Source of the DNA: Bretschneidera sinensis
Lineage: Eukaryota > Streptophyta > Magnoliopsida > Brassicales > Akaniaceae
DNA: 64,000 bases
Assembly (NCBI GenBank): GCA_023935145.1
Contig: CM043697.1
Span: forward strand, 52,487,501 to 52,551,500
Direction: 5' to 3'
The translations under genes and the position numbers were made by a program. The number at the start of each line of letters is the position of its first letter. Positions within the stretch are counted from its first letter, which is position 1. This document shows, piece after piece, positions 42,901 through 55,053 of the stretch. The notes under the pieces are model-generated. The model was not told the origin of the DNA. It saw only the letters and a list, made by a program, of their open reading frames with translations, and searched no databases.

Positions 42901-43935
42901 CTAACGAGGACACGGCTACCAAATGGGAGGCGGATCCTATTCAAGTTTCAATTGGTCAAGTTATAATGGCCCGAGCTAAACGATTTATTCAAGTTCCAAT
43001 TGGTCCAGTTATAAGGGCCCGAGTTAAACGGTTCAAGAAAACTCTCAATGGACTTATTCAACACATTTGAGCTAAAAAACATATTTGGGGGCCAAGGATG
43101 ATGCTATACATGATCCACAATGATGAGTTTCCATGATCCAAGGGAACTTCCACTTTGGAATTTCGGGAGGACCCAATGACCCGAATTAAAATGGTCATAT
43201 CTTCTTACCTGCAACTCTAAATGGGTTGAAACTTGTTGGGATGGAAAGAAGGCGTCTTGAACTTCAATTTAGACCTAAGAAAGTTTCAAAAAGGATATCG
43301 TTTGGACCTGTTATGATGGGCCTAAATTCAGCAAGCTGTTGCATTCAAATCTTCTTCCACTTTGGGCTTGCAACTTGCACCTTTTCTTAATTGTTTCCTT
43401 CTGAATTTAATTGTTGCATTATAAGGCTTGCATGCCAAGTTAGGTACTTTCTTTATTTGGATTTTAGGTTACTAGAATTCTATTTAGGTTTATTTCCTAT
43501 TTCTTAGTTTCTTATTCCTACCAGAATTTTGTTTAGGTTTATTTCCTATTTCTTAGTTTTTTTTTTCTAATTGGTTACGAATTCTCATGTATTTAAATAG
43601 CCATTGGCTTTTGGAATAAGACAATTCAGATTTGATTCATACTTTTGGAGAGAAATTTCTCTTTGGTTCTTTTAGAACTTTTGAACTTATCAGAGTTTCT
43701 GTGGCGTTCATCTTCGACTTATCAATCAATCCTTCCATAATTGATTGTGACATCTTCATTATACCAAGGTTCTTGCTTCAATATAAGCAATGGGTCGCGG
43801 TCTTAGTCTTCATTATACCAAGGTTTTTGCTTCAATATAAGCAACGGGTCGCTGTCTCACATAAATCTGCTTCTAGAAGATCTTTGAAGTCTTCTTGATC
43901 CATCAATTTCTTAGTTCTTGGCATGGATCATATCA
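42901..43935 (+). repeat. Family B solo LTR
   Basis: 1035 bp flanked by AAAGC at 42896-42900 and 43936-43940. The first bases TAACGAGG are a mutated TGATGAGG, and the end is GATCATATCA. No primer site or internal sequence is attached. It contains the inverted shared module (about 43154-43382) and two 54-bp repeat units. Confidence 0.9.
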
Positions 43936-43940
43936 AAAGC

Positions 43941-44849
43941 TCTTATTCTTTTTTATATTTTAAAAATAAAATCTATAAATTCAATTTTTTGAAATTTATT
44001 CGATTCGATAAATATATATATTTTCTATTACTCTTTTTTTTTTTTTGTCTTTGTAATGTTTAAAAACTGAGGTTTATGTAGCTAACATAATTTGGAATAC
44101 CAAAACTTCATCACTTAAGGGAGAAAACACCTTATAAAATCAATTTCTTTTTTTAAAATATAATCATAAATTTATTTTTGAAAAAATCTAATTTAGGTTT
44201 ATTTACTATCTATTTTATTGTATTTTATTTTTATTTTTATTTTTATAAGATAAAAAGTATTATTTTTAGCTATTCGCATAAAATATAGATTGGGCTTTAA
44301 TATAATCTGTGTGATCACAAATACCAAAACTAAATCATTTTGATTAAATTAAAATATAATGTTTTAAATTTAATTGTCAGAAATCTAGTTAAGGTTAGTT
44401 TACTACATTTTTTTATTTTTCACTTTTATCTTTGAATAGATGAACTTTATTATTTTTTGATTCGTCAAAAACTGAACTAAATTAATCAATTAACTGATCA
44501 TTTTGATAAAAAAAAAATTGATGGTTAACCGAACAAAACCATAAAAAAAATGTTCACAAAATAAATAAACATAATATTTTACCATGTTGACAATTTAAAT
44601 AAAAATTTTAATTTTAAATATCGATCTAAATGCATACATATATACAACAAAATCCGACATATAATTATCCACACATAAAAAAAATCTCCACACGTTGCCT
44701 ATGCGGCAAGGATCAACCCTTTTGTAGTGATTAATTTGAGCAAAAGTTTTATCCACTGCATTGGACAAAACAATCTAATATATATATATATAAATTTTGT
44801 CAGATGAACTCACAGATTCTGCACACATGAAAAATATATAAATTAAAAA
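43941..44849. other. AT-rich intergenic DNA
   Basis: No gene. Homopolymer runs and TATATA tracts, nothing else recognised. Confidence 0.5.
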
Positions 44850-46445
44850 ATCTCTCAGAAGCGATGATTCGGAGACTTTCCGACACCCGAGTCAATGTCT
44901 CAAAGTAAGAAAGCAAGAGGGTTATAGAGAGAGTTGTGTCATACCTAAGAAATGACAGGAACCCTTTTTATATAGTTATTAAGGATTAAGTCAATTACCA
45001 AAAATAATATTGTGGTTATTACCAATGACACGAGGAATCACTCCCCACCAATAAGCCAATGACACGTGGAGCCACCCCCACCCTATAGGCAAAGGACACG
45101 CAGAGCAGACAGGTAACGCAACCGTCGAGGCAAAGTGTGATTAAGGGGATTTAGCCCGGTCTAAGCACGCGATCGAGATCTCTCAGTAGAGAAACGGGAT
45201 TTCAGGGATTTCACCATCCCGGCCCACGTGATTGGGCCGCCTCTGGAACTCTATAAAAGGCCCAAAGGAACACAAGAAGAGATCAGGTTCAATTCTCACA
45301 ATCCTTCATAAAAGATTTAGATTATAACCTTCCTCTTTCTCAAAACTCCACACTAACAAGAACACCGAAGTGTCCTCTGAGGCATCACCTGCACCCTCAT
45401 CCAACAACGCTTTTTAGTTCACCTGTTTTTTGTACAGATCTCCCGTCTCCAACTCAACAAATTATTTCGGGTATCAACAAATTGGCATCGTCTATGGGAA
45501 GAATCAATCTCTCGCTAAACAGTAAAAATGAATAATCACAAAGAACTTATCTGTTGCCATGCGGCCCAGAAATGCCACAAAAAAGACAGCAAGGGAGCCC
45601 CAGCGGCATGCTCCGCCCCCATTCGGAGCCACACCTACAGCCAACAATCCAGGTCGAGGTTCCCCACAATATCTGAATGCATAACCCCCAGGTCGGATTG
45701 ACGTGCCCCCCTCAGAGAGCAGCGCCCTCGCCATTCAGGGACGGATTCCCCCGACCTTGGGAGGGCGACCACGGATCATTCAACCGCCCCAGTAAGCCAG
45801 GCTCAGTTCCAAGAGCTTTCCCGATTGATAACCGACCTGGTCGTCGAAGTCCGGAATGGAAGCTAACAGCCCTCACCTTAGCCCTCTCACCAAGCTCTTG
45901 AGCAAACTGAATCCTTCGGTAGTGAGCTCCCAGTTGACAACTATTCCACCGCCGAACCCTCGCTACCTTGCGTTGGGCAGTTTAAAGAAAGCTCATCATC
46001 CAAAAGTAACCCCAACCTAGATAGGCAAATCGAAGAGATGGAAGAAAAAATCGATAGAGCCCTCAAACATCGTAGCCATAGTATCCTGAACGAGCTCAAC
46101 GTCCAAGACTCGTTCACACAGGAGGTCATCGAGACCCCACTCCCACCTAACTTCAAAATGCCGCAAATCAAAGCGTATGACAGTTCAACAGACCCCTTAG
46201 ACCACTTACAGCATTATAAAACAACCATGACGCTGCACCGACATTCCGACCCAATCATGTGCAGCACCTTCCCCCTGACACTCGAGAAAGCCACCGGCAT
46301 GTGATATTCACACTTGAAGCCAGGAATGGCAATTTCAGAGAGCTAAGCCTTTGCCTCCCACTTTCTCAATAGCAAGAGGCAAAAAAAAAAAAAAAAAAAA
46401 ACCTATGAGAGCCTATTCAACATCATCCAGCATCAAGGGGAAAGG
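44850..46445 (+). mobile_element. Tat-lineage Ty3/gypsy fragment (LTR plus gag)
   Basis: An LTR ends at about 45476 (GGTATCA) and is followed by TTGGCATCGTCTATGGGAAG, a decayed form of the primer site usual in plant Tat-lineage elements (TTGGCGCCGTCTGTGGGAA). CTATAAAAGG at about 45253 is the likely TATA box. The Gag remnant follows and is cut by an antisense Athila-like LTR at 46446. The left boundary is a guess. Confidence 0.75.
46038..46445 (+). pseudogene. Tat-type gag remnant
   Basis: The frame 46038-46304 reads ...FTQEVIETPLPPNFKMPQIK, then YDSSTDPLDHLQHYKTTM, the typical Tat/Retand Gag start (LPPKFKMP...YDGSTDPLDHL). A stop replaces Trp after ATGM at 46302-46304, and more stops follow. 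A run of about 22 A (46381-46402) interrupts the KKTYESLFNI segment. Confidence 0.8.
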
Positions 46446-47699
46446 CGATAGACCATTTATTTAGTCATCAACAAATCCTGCAGAAGATTGTAGTAAAGTG
46501 ATTAGTAGGGTATCGTTATTGGCTAGGGATTGCGGGTACTCCTACACTAAAGAGTCATAAAAAAATTTGATTTGTTTAATTAGCAGTTTATAAACAAATT
46601 TAAATCTACATCTATTAACATATCACACAAAATTAGGGGGTTTTCATGATCTGATTTTTTACTAAGGAAATTAAAGAACAATTATTTACAATTGATTATT
46701 TTCTCTCACAATTCGGAAAATCAAATTTATTAAATGACTAATCAAATTGGTTCAATGTAAACAACGAATTCATGCCTCAATCACATATCAGAATTGAATC
46801 AAAGTGTAAGCCTAAAGAGATCATGCATTTTATAAATTCATTCTTAGATAATCCCTAAGCTTAGGAAAAGTCACCAGCTAGTTATTTTGTTTAAGTAATC
46901 AAGTTAATACTCATCGCATCCTTACAATTACTTAAACAAATCATTAAGATCAAAAAGAATTATGATTCAATAACCTGTTCCTTATTACTATGAAAAAATC
47001 CATGGATAAAGAACATGCAATTTCCAGAACATTGGTTATTGTTCATAGTTTTTACCACTTTAAATCGTACTCCATATCAATTAGATGAAAGGAAGTGCGA
47101 TTATGGCTTCAATGAATTAAAATATCAAAGCTATAGCTTTTACCACTTTAAATCGTACTCCATATAAATTAGGTGATCGAAAGTGCAATTATGGATAAAG
47201 AACTGAAAATTCAATATGGATAAAGAACATGCAATTTCCAGAACATTGGCTATTGTTCATAGCTTTTACCACTTTAAATCGTACTCCAGATCAATTAGGT
47301 GATCGAAAGTGCGATTATGGCTTCAATGATTTGCAATATCAAAGTTTTCAATATAACATAACCGAAAATTCAACATATGTAATAAAGATCACGAATTCAT
47401 ATATCTACATATCATGAACAATTCAAAAACATAAAAAAAAAATCTGAAAATTAACCAACTCATTGAAGTAACAATAATCTCCAACATAAGAATCCAACTC
47501 AGTATTCTTTAATCTAATAACAACCAGGTTGAAACAATTAAAAAGAATAGCCGTAAGGGTTACACTTCTTTAACACACTTAAAGAAGCTTGAGATGTTAA
47601 TGGTAATGATCCTCACGGTTATGATGATCGATGAAGGAGAACACAATTTAGAGAAGTCCTTATATGCTCACAATTGGAGATGGAACGGTGGAGTGTTTC
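46446..47699 (-). repeat. Athila-like LTR fragment, antisense
   Basis: Matches the end part of the LTR at 58446-60356 in reverse orientation: GATAGACC...TTATTTAGTCATCAAC at the left, TGGAACGGTGGAGTGTTTC at the right. It is cut at 47699 by a family B LTR, leaving GTTTC (47695-47699) as presumed half of a target duplication. It contains an internal triplication (about 47048-47330). Confidence 0.8.
47048..47330. repeat. Triplicated segment inside the Athila-like LTR fragment
   Basis: The block TTTTACCACTTTAAATCG...GTACTCCA begins near 47048, 47137 and 47263, each followed by AATTAG(A/G)TGA and a GCGATTATGG-like phrase. The corresponding LTR at about 59660-59740 has one copy. Confidence 0.8.
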
Positions 47700-48734
47700 T
47701 GATATGATCCACGCCAAGAACTAAGAAATTGATGGATCAAGAAGACTTCCAAGATCGTCTAGAAGCATATTTATGTGAGACCGCGACCCGTTGCTTATAT
47801 TGAAGCAAGAACCTTGGTATAATGAAGACTGAGACCGCGACCCATTGCTTATATTAAAGCAAGAACCTTGGTATAATGAAGACACCACAATCAATTATGG
47901 AAGGATTGATTGATAAGTCGAAGATGAACGCCACGGAAACTCCGATAAGTTCAGAAGTTCTAAAAGAAACAAAGAGAAATTTCTCTCCAAAAGTATGAAT
48001 CAAATCTGAATTGTCTTATTCCAAAAGCCAATGACTATTTAAATACATGAGAATTCATAACCAATTAGAAAAAAGAAAACTAAGAAATAGGAAATAAACC
48101 TAAACAGAATTCTGGTAGGAATAGGAAACTACGAAATAGGAAATAAACCTAAATAGAATTATGGTAACCTAAAATCCAAATAAAGAAAGTATTTAACTTG
48201 GCATGCAAGCCTTATAATGCAACAATTAAATTCAGAAGGATACAATTAAGAAAAGGTGCAAGGTGCAAGCCCAAAGTGGAAGAAGATTCGAATACAACAG
48301 CCTGTTGAATTTAGGCCCATCATAACAGGCCCAAACGATATCCTCTTTAGAACTTTCTTAGGTCTAAATTGAAGTTCAAGACGTTATCTTTCATCCCAAC
48401 AAGTTTCAGCCCATTTGGAGTTGCAGGTAAAAAGATATGACCATTTTAATTCGGGTCATTGGGTCCTCCCGAAATTCCAAAGTGGAAGTTCCCTTGGATC
48501 ATGGAAACCCATCCTTGTGGATCATGTATAGCATCATCCTTGGGCCCTCAAAGATGTTTCTTAGCCCAAATGTGTTGAATAAGCCCATTGAAAGTTTTCT
48601 TTAACCATTTAGCTCGGGCCCTTATAACTGGACCAATTGGGACTTGAATAAACCGTTTAGCTCGGGCCCTTGTAACTTGACTAATCGGAACTTGAATAGG
48701 ATCTGCCTCCCATTTGTTAGCCGTATCCTCATCA
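47700..48734 (-). repeat. B3 3' LTR
   Basis: 1035 bp, same length as the solo LTR at 42.9 kb; two 54-bp repeat units near 47780-47885. Confidence 0.9.
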
Positions 48735-49921
48735 TTCTCCTCCTCTTGAAAAAGATTTGTCCTTAAATCATCACCTACATCAAAAGGGCGTAAATCAGAA
48801 ACATTGAAAGTGGTATTAATATTATACTCACTTAGTAAATTCAATTTGTATGCATTGTTATTGATGTACTCAAGGACTTGAAAAGGAATATTAGTTAATT
48901 TTTCTTTGATCAATTGGAACCCCTTCTCTTGCTCATCTCCCTATTTGAATTCAATGTTCTTCTTGATGACTTCGATAAGCAGTGCGGCAATACTGCTAAA
49001 GTCTTTCTTCAACCTCTTGTAAAAACTAGCAAGTCTATGAAAACTACGAACTTGATCTGCACTCGTAGGGCTTGGACATTCTTTAATTGCACGGATCTTC
49101 TCATCATCAACCTGTATTCCTTGTGCACTCACAACAAAACCAAGAAACACAAGCTTATCAGTGCAAAATGTGCACTTCTTCAAGTTAGCAAACAACTTTT
49201 CTTTTCTAAGCACATCAAAAACTGATTTGAAATGTACAACATTATCATCTAAGTTTGTGCTATAAATGAGAATATCATCAAAATAAACAACAACAAATCT
49301 GCCTAAAAAAGCTTGTAAAACATGGTTCATTAATCTCATAAAGGTACTTGGTACATTTATTAGTCCAAATGGCATAACTAACCACTCATATAAACCATAT
49401 TTCGTTTTAAAAGCAGTTTTTCATTCATCACCCTCTTTCTTTCTTATTTGATGATATCTACTTTTTAAATCAATTTTAGAGAATATACATGCACCATGCA
49501 GTTCATCTAGCATATCATCTAAACAAGGAATAGGATGTCGATACTTTACTGTTATATTATTGACTGCTTGGCAATCAACGCATATTCTCCACGTCCCATC
49601 CTTTTTAGGAACCAAAATCACTGGAACAGCGCATAGGCTCATACTTTTCTCTTACGTACCCCGTTTCCATTAATTCACTAACCTGCCTTTGTAGCTCATT
49701 GTCTCTTATGGATTGCTTCGATAGGTTGGTCGGTTTGGAATTGTAACACCGGGCACGAAATCAATTTGATGTTCAATTTCCTGTGGAATCTCCTCAGGAA
49801 ATATATCATCAAACTCCTGTAAAAGAGAAACAATAGAACTAGGCAAAGATGAGTCAAATTGGTTAATGTTTAACGCCTCTTTGTACAAAAGTACAATAAT
49901 TGGCTGATTTAAAATCATCAC
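48548..49921 (-). pseudogene. B3 pol remnant: RT plus pol tail
   Basis: Reads [37 protein letters not shown] (about 49605), [17 protein letters not shown], a stop near 49420, [28 protein letters not shown] (about 49280), [14 protein letters not shown] and [11 protein letters not shown] (about 49030). A stop near 48942 follows, then the deletion junction and the LTR-entering tail with duplicated RARAKRF-type motifs. A few codons (HGLPP-like) are missing after EEIP. Confidence 0.85.
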
Positions 49922-49972
49922 TCTTTTTATTTCACTTGTTCTTGCATAGAAATTTGTTTTTCTCTCAATGGC

Positions 49973-51642
49973 CTAATCAACTTTCCTATTTTCAATCTCA
50001 ATTTTTTTTGCCTCTCTCATTTTCTCTGTCTGGTTTTCATTCGTTCTCTTTTTCTCACTCTCTTTCGTTTGCTCACCCTCTTTTTGTAACCTCACTTGAT
50101 CTTCATAAACCTGCTTTGGTGTCAAAGGAACTAGAGTGATTGTTCTTTGATTTCTTACAAATGAATATTTGTTGGTGAAGCCACACGCCGATCGAATTGC
50201 CATGGTCGGCCTAGTAACAAGTGTTCAGCTTGCATCAGAATTGCATCACACAAAACTTCATCTTCATATTTTTCAATACGGAAGGAAACTAACACCTGTT
50301 TGTTCACCCTCAGTTCACCACTATTTTTTAGCCATTGTAACTTGTAAGGCCGATGATGTTTAATTGTTGGCAGCTTTAATTTTTCAACCATTGTAGAGCT
50401 AGCAATGTTAGTACAACTACCTCCATCAATAATCATACTACATACCTTGTTTTGCACGTGGCATCTAGTATGAAAGATGTTTTCTCGCTGCACTTCGTCA
50501 TCTTCTTTGATTTGCACACTTAGAGCTCTCCTCGGAACCAACAATTCTCCTTGGGCAGCATATTTCTCATCACTCATATCCTCCAATGGAGGCATAGATT
50601 CGATATCTTCTTCGCTCTCGGTTTCAATTTCACCATTATCTCGCAATACCATAACTCTTTTGTTCAGGCATTGGCTTGCTATGTGACCCCTGCCTTGGCA
50701 TTTAAAACACTCAATATCACGATTTCTAGTGGTAGAAGAGTCAGTTTTACCTTGATTTCCATGGCTGGTACTTTCTTACTTTTGCTCAGTTTTGGGCTTG
50801 GCCGTGGTTTGCTTCACAAAATTCGGCCTCCAAGATGAACCCGAGTTAGGGTTTTGTCGTGTATTGTTGCCCATCCTCTTGAGTTGGTTCTCAATTTTGA
50901 CAGCCATGTGCACCATATCTTCTAACTCTACATAATAATGCAACTCCACCGAATTAGCAATTTTCAGGTTCAAACCAGCCAAGAACCTAGCCATAGTAGC
51001 CTCTCGATCCTCCTCTGCATTTGCTCGGACCATCTCTTTATAGTAATCCTCCATACTCCAACTACCTTATGTAAGACTTTGCAATTTCTGGTACAACTCA
51101 CGGTAGTAATGGCTTGGAACAAACCGTTTCCTCATCACGGTTTTCATCTCCTCTCAAGTCTCTATTGGACGCTCTCTATTTCTCTTTCTGTTTAACACTA
51201 GCTGATCCCACCAAACAATCGCATAATCAAAAAATTCAATGGCCGCAAGTTTAACCTTTTTAAGCTCGGAATAATTATGATAATCAAACACTAATTCTAT
51301 CTTCTTCTCCCACTCAAGGTAAGCTTCAGGATCGTTTTTGCCTTGAAACGATGGAATCTTCATCTTAATACTACCCAAGTTATTGTCTTCCCGATTCCTA
51401 GCTTCTCTATCTCGACCACCAAATCTCCTATGGCTAACAACTGATTCCCGATCATCTTCTTCATCAAATCCATTCCCGTAATACTCTTCATCTTCAACTC
51501 TCTCTCCCCTAGGTTGAACTCTCTCCCTCCTACGCACATTAAGAGCGTTTTGTTGCTGCCCCATTAAAGCCCCCATGAGCAACTTCGGATCACTCTCTCC
51601 CGACATATCTCCGGAATTGTTTTTGTTCTTGTCGTCTGACAT
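49973..51642 (-). pseudogene. B3 gag-protease remnant
   Basis: Starts [12 protein letters not shown] at 51642. The Gag core is as in B1 with stops at about 51154 (TGG to TGA) and 51073 (CAA to TAA). The knuckle ([18 protein letters not shown], decayed to ECFKC... with Cys changes) is near 50680-50705 and the protease DGGSCTNIASS near 50420. About 28 residues near the N terminus are deleted compared with B1. Confidence 0.85.
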
Positions 51643-52101
51643 GTTTGCTGCAAAAACAACGTTAGAAAAAAAAGGACCTCACAAACTCCCTCACGTGTTT
51701 CACTCAAAGAATGAGTCACTCAATTTCACTCGTGTTTTCACATAAAAATCATATTGGCTTTTCCCCTCTTATGTGCTCGCTACTCTTGCCTTTTTCCACT
51801 CGTAATAATCCTCTATAGGTTCTTATCAAACTAATCGAACACGTATCAAAGTTTTCACCAACAATTCACCAATAATTCACAAAGAAATTCGGATTTAAAG
51901 GCTAATTTAAAGGCTAGAATACAAGAAAACAAAGATGAGAAATTGAAATAAGAATTGAAAGGATTGAATCTAAATATTACACACTTTCTTTTTTTCACCT
52001 TTTTTTTTCCTAAACTGGAAATTTGTTCCTTTTTTTTCACCTTTTTTATTTTTTTATTTTTATGAATCAAAACAAAAGATAAGCAAACCTGCAATTAGAA
52101 G

Positions 52102-52113
52102 GCTCTGATACCA
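52102..52113 (-). other. B3 primer-binding site (tRNA-Met)
   Basis: The antisense of TGGTATCAGAGC lies two bases from the LTR. Confidence 0.9.
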
Positions 52114-52115
52114 AC

Positions 52116-53067
52116 TGATATGATCCACGCTAAGAACTAAAAAATTGATGGATCAAAAAGACTTCCTAGATCGTCTAGAAGCAGATTTATGTGAGACCGT
52201 GATCCGTTGCTTATATTGAAGCAAGAACCTTGGTATAATGAAGACACCACAATCAATTAATGAAGGATTGATTGATAAGTCGAAGATGAATTCCATAGAA
52301 ACTCTGATAAGTTCAGAAGTTCTAAAAGAACCAAAGAGAAATTTCTCTCCAAAAGTATGAATCAAATCTGAATTGTCTTATTCCAAAATCCAATGGCTAG
52401 TTAAATACATGAGAATTCGTAACCAATTAGAAAAAGGAAACTATGAAATAGAAAATAAACCTAAACAGAAATTCCAAAGTGGAAGTTCCCTTGGATCATG
52501 GAAACCCATCCTTGTGGATCATGTATAGCATCATCCTTGGGCCCCCAAAGATGGTTCTTAGCCCAAATGTGTTGAATAACCCATTGAGAGTTTCCTTGAA
52601 CCTTTTAGCTCGAGCCCTTATAACCGAACCAATTGGAACTTGAAGAAGATCTGCATCCAGGCCCAAAATGTATCCTTTTTGAAACTTTCTTAGGTCTAAA
52701 TTGAAGTTCAAGACGTCATCTTTCTATCCCAATAAGTTTCAGCCCATTTGGAGTTGCGGGCAAGAAGATATGACTATTCTAATTTTGATCGTTGTGTCCT
52801 CCCGAAATTCCAAAGTGGATGTTCCCTTGGATCATGGAAACCAATCCTTGTAGATCACGTATAGCATCATCCTTGGGCCCCCAAAGATGGTTCTTAGCCC
52901 AAATGTGTTGAATAAGCCCATTGAGAGTTTCCTTGAACCTTTTAGCTCGAGCCCTTGTAACTGGACCAATTGGAACTTGAATAAACCGTTTAGCTCGGGC
53001 CCTTATAACTTGACCAATTGAAACTTGAATAGGATCCACCTCCCAATTGTTTGTCGTGCCCTCATCA
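52116..53067 (-). repeat. Rearranged LTR shared by two family B units
   Basis: The left part (52116-52466) is the normal LTR end, then a jump. The block at 52467-52655 (TTCCAAAGTGGAAGTTCCC...) is repeated at 52807-52990. The right end joins B internal sequence at 53068. This LTR therefore serves as 5' LTR of B3 and 3' LTR of the next unit. Confidence 0.8.
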
Positions 53068-53622
53068 TTCCCCTCCTCTTGAAAATGATTTGTCCTCAAA
53101 TCATCACCTACATCAAAAGGGTGTAAATCAGAAACATTGAAAGTGGTATTAACATTGTACCCACTTGGTAAATCCAATTTGTATGCATTGTTATTGATGC
53201 GCTCAAGGACTTGAAAATGAGCATTAGTTAATTTTTCTTTGATCAATTGGAACCCCTTCTCTTGCTCGTCTCCCCATTTGAATCCAATGTTCTTCTTGAT
53301 GACTTCGATAAGTGGTGCGGCAATACTGCTAAAGTCTTTCTTGAACCTCTTGTAAAAACTAGCAAGTCCATGAAAACTACGAACTTGACCTACACTCGTA
53401 GGACTTGGCCATTCTTTAATTGCATGAATCTTCTCATCATCAACCTGTATTCCTTGTGCACTCACAACAAAACCAAGAAACACAAGCTTATCAATGCAAA
53501 AAAGTGCACTTCTTCAAGTTAACAAACAACTTTTCTTTTCTAAGCAGATCCAAAACTGATTTGAAGTGTACAACATGATCATCTAAGTTTGTGCTATAAA
53601 TGAGAATATCATCAAAATAAAC
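53068..53622 (-). pseudogene. Family B copy B4, 3' internal part
   Basis: Reads [25 protein letters not shown], a frameshift near 53490, then [34 protein letters not shown], the junction KLTNA to [18 protein letters not shown], and the tail into the LTR. It has the RNase H/integrase deletion but keeps this part of RT. It is cut in the middle of the YFDD segment by family C sequence. Confidence 0.85.
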
Positions 53623-53623
53623 C

Positions 53624-54574
53624 TGATGAGAATCAACAAGCACTATTAAAGGATCCATTGCATATTCCAGTTGGGCCAATTACTAGATCAAGATCCAAGA
53701 AAGTCAAAGAAGCACTTAATGGGCTGATTCAAGAGATTTGGGCTGAATCTAAAATGGGGCATTCCAAGCTTGGCCCGACAGGAGATGAAAGCATAATAAG
53801 TTTAATCCAAGCTATTGATAGTGACATGGGTATGTCCAACATAACAAGGGCCTGCCCAATAATAATCACCTAGTCTCTTGTCAACTAAGAAAGGTGCAAG
53901 GTCCAAGCCCAAAGTGGAAGAAGATTCGGATGCAACAGCCTACTAGATTTAGGCTCATCATAACAGGCCCAAACGACATCCTTCTTAAGACTTTCTTAAG
54001 TCCAAATTGAAGATCAAATCGTCATCTTTCCAACCAAATAAGTTTCAGCCCATTTGGAGATGTGTACAAGAAGATATGACCATTTGAATTCTGGTCATTG
54101 GGTGGTCATGAAAATCCAAAATTGTGTTCCTCTTTTTACTTTTGGCCAATTCCTTGATTCCTTGCATGTTTTAGGGATTGTTTCCTTTCATGTTTTGTGG
54201 ATTGTCTCCTTACATGTTTTATGCTATTTTCTTACTTGTCCTAAGCTTAGAGGGTTGTTCTAAGCTCTATAAATACTTGTATGTTGTAAGTTGAAAGCAT
54301 AATAGAATTCAAAAAACACTTGAGGTTTGCTTCCTCTATTGGTTCTTCAAAGAACTTTTGAACTTATCAAGGGTTCTTCCTTGTGGCGTTCAGCTCCAAC
54401 TTATCAATCAATCATTCCACAATTGATAGTGGCGTCTTCATTATACCAAGGTTCTTGCTTCCATACAAGCAACGGGTCACGATGTCACATAAAATCTGTT
54501 TTCTAGACGATTTCTGGGTAAGTATTCCCATATTGTTTGTCGGGTCTCAAAGCATGTCGATGAGGTTCGCATCA
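53624..54574 (+). repeat. C2 5' LTR
   Basis: 951 bp, TGATGAGAATC...TTCGCATCA. The pol-tail coding part is at 53658-53873, the shared module (same orientation as A) at 53892-54120, and TATAAATA at 54268-54275. In U5 a consensus splice donor CTGGGTAAGT lies with GT at 54518-54519. Confidence 0.9.
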
Positions 54575-55040
54575 TTTGGTATCAGAGCCCGTTTCTAAAA
54601 AAACAGATTTACTATCCTTTTTCTTTCATTTCTTGTTATCATCTTATCTTGTTCCGTTTCTGTTCATTTTTTTTACTTGTTCTTATTTTTTTTTATTTGT
54701 GCAGCCAGTGAGAAAAAAAAAACGTGAAAAAAGTGCGAAAAAAAAAACGTGGAAAAGAAAAAAAAAAGGATGATATAATTTTTCCTTTGATTTGTTGTTT
54801 TTATAATATTTTCTTACTGTCGGTATTAGTTTAAATACTACAAGTTGAATTTCTTGATCCAGTTTATTAGCTTAATAAAGAACTAAAAAGGGGAAGGTAC
54901 GAGTGGAAAAAGGAAAGAGAGTGTGAGAATAATATAAAAAAAAGCCAATTTAAGAGTGAAACATGAGTGTGAGTGACATAATTTGAGTGTAAACACGTGA
55001 GGCAGTGTGGTGAGGAATTATTTCTAACATTTCTTTATAG
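54518..55040 (+). other. Possible leader intron of family C
   Basis: The donor GGGTAAGT is at 54518, a branch-like TTCTAAC at 55022-55028, and the acceptor TTTCTTTATAG ends at 55040, 13 bases before the gag ATG. Excision would remove the primer-binding site. Predicted from splice words; the donor is also present in the copy at the left edge. Confidence 0.45.
54577..54588 (+). other. C2 primer-binding site (tRNA-Met)
   Basis: TGGTATCAGAGC lies two bases after the LTR. Confidence 0.9.
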
Positions 55041-55053
55041 TTTCAAAGAAAGA

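Larger units (their letters stand above)
47700..53067 (-). mobile_element. Family B copy B3 (RT kept, RNase H/integrase deleted)
   Basis: Minus-strand order from right to left: LTR (53067-52116, rearranged), primer site, gag, protease, RT, pol tail, and 3' LTR (48734-47700). The pol frame jumps from KEKLTN straight to (I)PFQVLEYINN, the same RNase H/integrase deletion as B1, but the RT is still present. Many stops. The right LTR continues directly into another B internal region, so this is a tandem arrangement. Confidence 0.85.

Noticed and set aside
45504..45901. Frames of 74-76 codons with Pro/Arg/Gly-rich products
   Set aside because: They fall in the leader and early gag of the Tat-like element and do not match its Gag.
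46381..46402. Run of about 22 A as a retroposon poly-A tail
   Set aside because: It lies inside the Tat gag frame with gag codons on both sides, so it is a local A-run expansion or sequencing artefact, not an element end.
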